The notes under the pieces: model-generated
Databases searched by the model: none
The model's input: only the letters and a program-made list of their open reading frames with translations
Told to the model about the DNA's origin: nothing
Program-made: the position numbers and the translations under genes
Shown here: positions 6,011-6,354 of the stretch, piece after piece
Layout: the number at the start of each line of letters is the position of its first letter
How positions within the stretch are numbered: the first letter of the stretch is position 1
DNA from: Kiritimatiellia bacterium
GTDB lineage: Bacteria > Verrucomicrobiota > Kiritimatiellia > RFP12 > UBA1067
NCBI GenBank assembly: GCA_017430155.1
Contig: JAFRNO010000013.1
Span: 1 to 6,354 of the forward strand
Reading direction: 5' to 3'
Length of the DNA stretch: 6,354 nucleotides

Positions 6011-6026
6011 CCGAAATGGCCTTCGG
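6011..6026 (-). terminator. Weak hairpin after the ceramidase-like gene
   Basis: CCGAA and TTCGG form a 5 bp stem with a 6 nt loop, just after the TGA at 6030-6028. There is no T-run on the minus strand, so this is at best a weak or factor-assisted terminator. Confidence 0.25.
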
Positions 6027-6027
6027 T

Positions 6028-6354
6028 TCACTTGTGGAGGGAGTTCAGGAGCTGGGTCTGGCCCTTGATCAGGTCGTCGGCCACCGTTTCGCCGAACGGA
6101 GAGGTCGCCGCTTCGTAGCCGCCCTCCTTGAACGAGTCGGAGAACGGGAAGTAGCCGCGGCTTCCGTTGGTGAGGCAGGAGAGGATCGTGAGCGTGAACG
6201 GCGAGCCCTTTTTCACTGCCTTGCCGATGTCGTTGAACGGCTCGCCTGGGAACCCGCCGAAGGCGAGGGACTTGCCGACGGAGATGGCGTAGATGGGCAG
6301 GTCGTGATAGTCGGCATGGTTCGCCATGTTGCAGATGCGCGCGGCGCGAGCCAC
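6028..6354 (-). CDS. Neutral/alkaline ceramidase-family protein (C-terminal 108 residues; N-terminus outside window)
   Basis: The frame enters from the right edge and ends at a TGA (6030-6028); the first codon in the window is GTG, but there is no reason to call it the start. Seen in the fragment: LAFGGFPGEPFNDIGKAVKK (30-49), then SPFTLTILSCLTNGSRGYFP (51-70) and FKEGGYEAATSPF (75-87), then a helical tail. Family knowledge: the G-x-P-G-E-P/V-F block, an N-G-x-x-G-Y-x-P block and E-G-G-Y-E are characteristic of the C-terminal part of the neutral/alkaline non-lysosomal ceramidase-like domain found in many PVC-group hydrolases. Ceramide hydrolysis is proven only for a few members, so the substrate is open. 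The catalytic serine and zinc ligands would lie outside the window. It is co-directional with the next gene, but a promoter-like motif in the 49-55 nt gap suggests separate transcription. Confidence 0.75.
   Translation of the reverse strand: MARAARICNMANHADYHDLPIYAISVGKSLAFGGFPGEPFNDIGKAVKKGSPFTLTILSCLTNGSRGYFPFSDSFKEGGYEAATSPFGETVADDLIKGQTQLLNSLHK

Noticed and set aside
1..6354. CRISPR array, tRNA/rRNA, insertion sequence or phage genes
   Set aside because: No regularly spaced repeats, no tRNA-like cloverleaf, and no transposase or phage-type protein seen on either strand.

Overview
This GC-rich window is a compact, single-direction stretch of bacterial DNA. All six protein-coding genes I can support lie on the minus strand, so they read from high to low coordinates. 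The mix is a Tat-exported Gfo/Idh/MocA oxidoreductase, a sialidase-like BNR protein, an AraC regulator, a PD40 propeller protein, a GH10-like TIM-barrel protein and a ceramidase-family C-terminus. That mix is typical of glycan-degrading members of the Planctomycetes-Verrucomicrobia-Kiritimatiellota group. I favour an uncultured Kiritimatiellota or Verrucomicrobiota bacterium, but this is inferred from gene content only; no marker gene is present.

Layout in the direction of transcription: (1) the last 108 residues of a neutral/alkaline ceramidase-family protein (6354 to 6028). (2) A 49-55 nt gap with a weak hairpin and a candidate promoter. (3) A Tat-exported Gfo/Idh/MocA family protein (5972 to 4518), followed after 13 nt by (4) an AraC-family regulator with an N-terminal cupin (4504 to 3587). 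(5) A 118 nt AT-rich intergenic region with a candidate extended -10, three CGCAAA repeats and a strong Shine-Dalgarno. (6) A three-gene unit: a secreted sialidase-like protein (3468 to 2344); after 13 nt a secreted PD40 propeller plus putative concanavalin-like domain (2330 to 756); and, overlapping it by ATGA, a secreted GH10-like TIM-barrel protein (759 to 1) cut by the left edge. The last gene is open to the window edge, starts at 759 and reads cleanly for 253 codons.

The simplest functional reading is a locus for sensing and processing a complex carbohydrate or glycoconjugate. The AraC protein would bind a small ligand through its cupin and control the adjacent secreted proteins. The substrate cannot be told from the sequence.

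The most unusual signals are not genes. Two GC-rich palindromic REP-like elements sharing the 11-mer AGGGCGGTCGC sit inside the propeller gene and are read through in two different reading frames, one of them next to a degenerate 27 nt tandem duplication. In addition, the same 9 nt promoter-like motif TGNTAGACT precedes both inferred transcription units. I see no CRISPR array, RNA gene, insertion sequence or clear new defence-type system. The long plus-strand open frames are antisense shadows caused by high GC.
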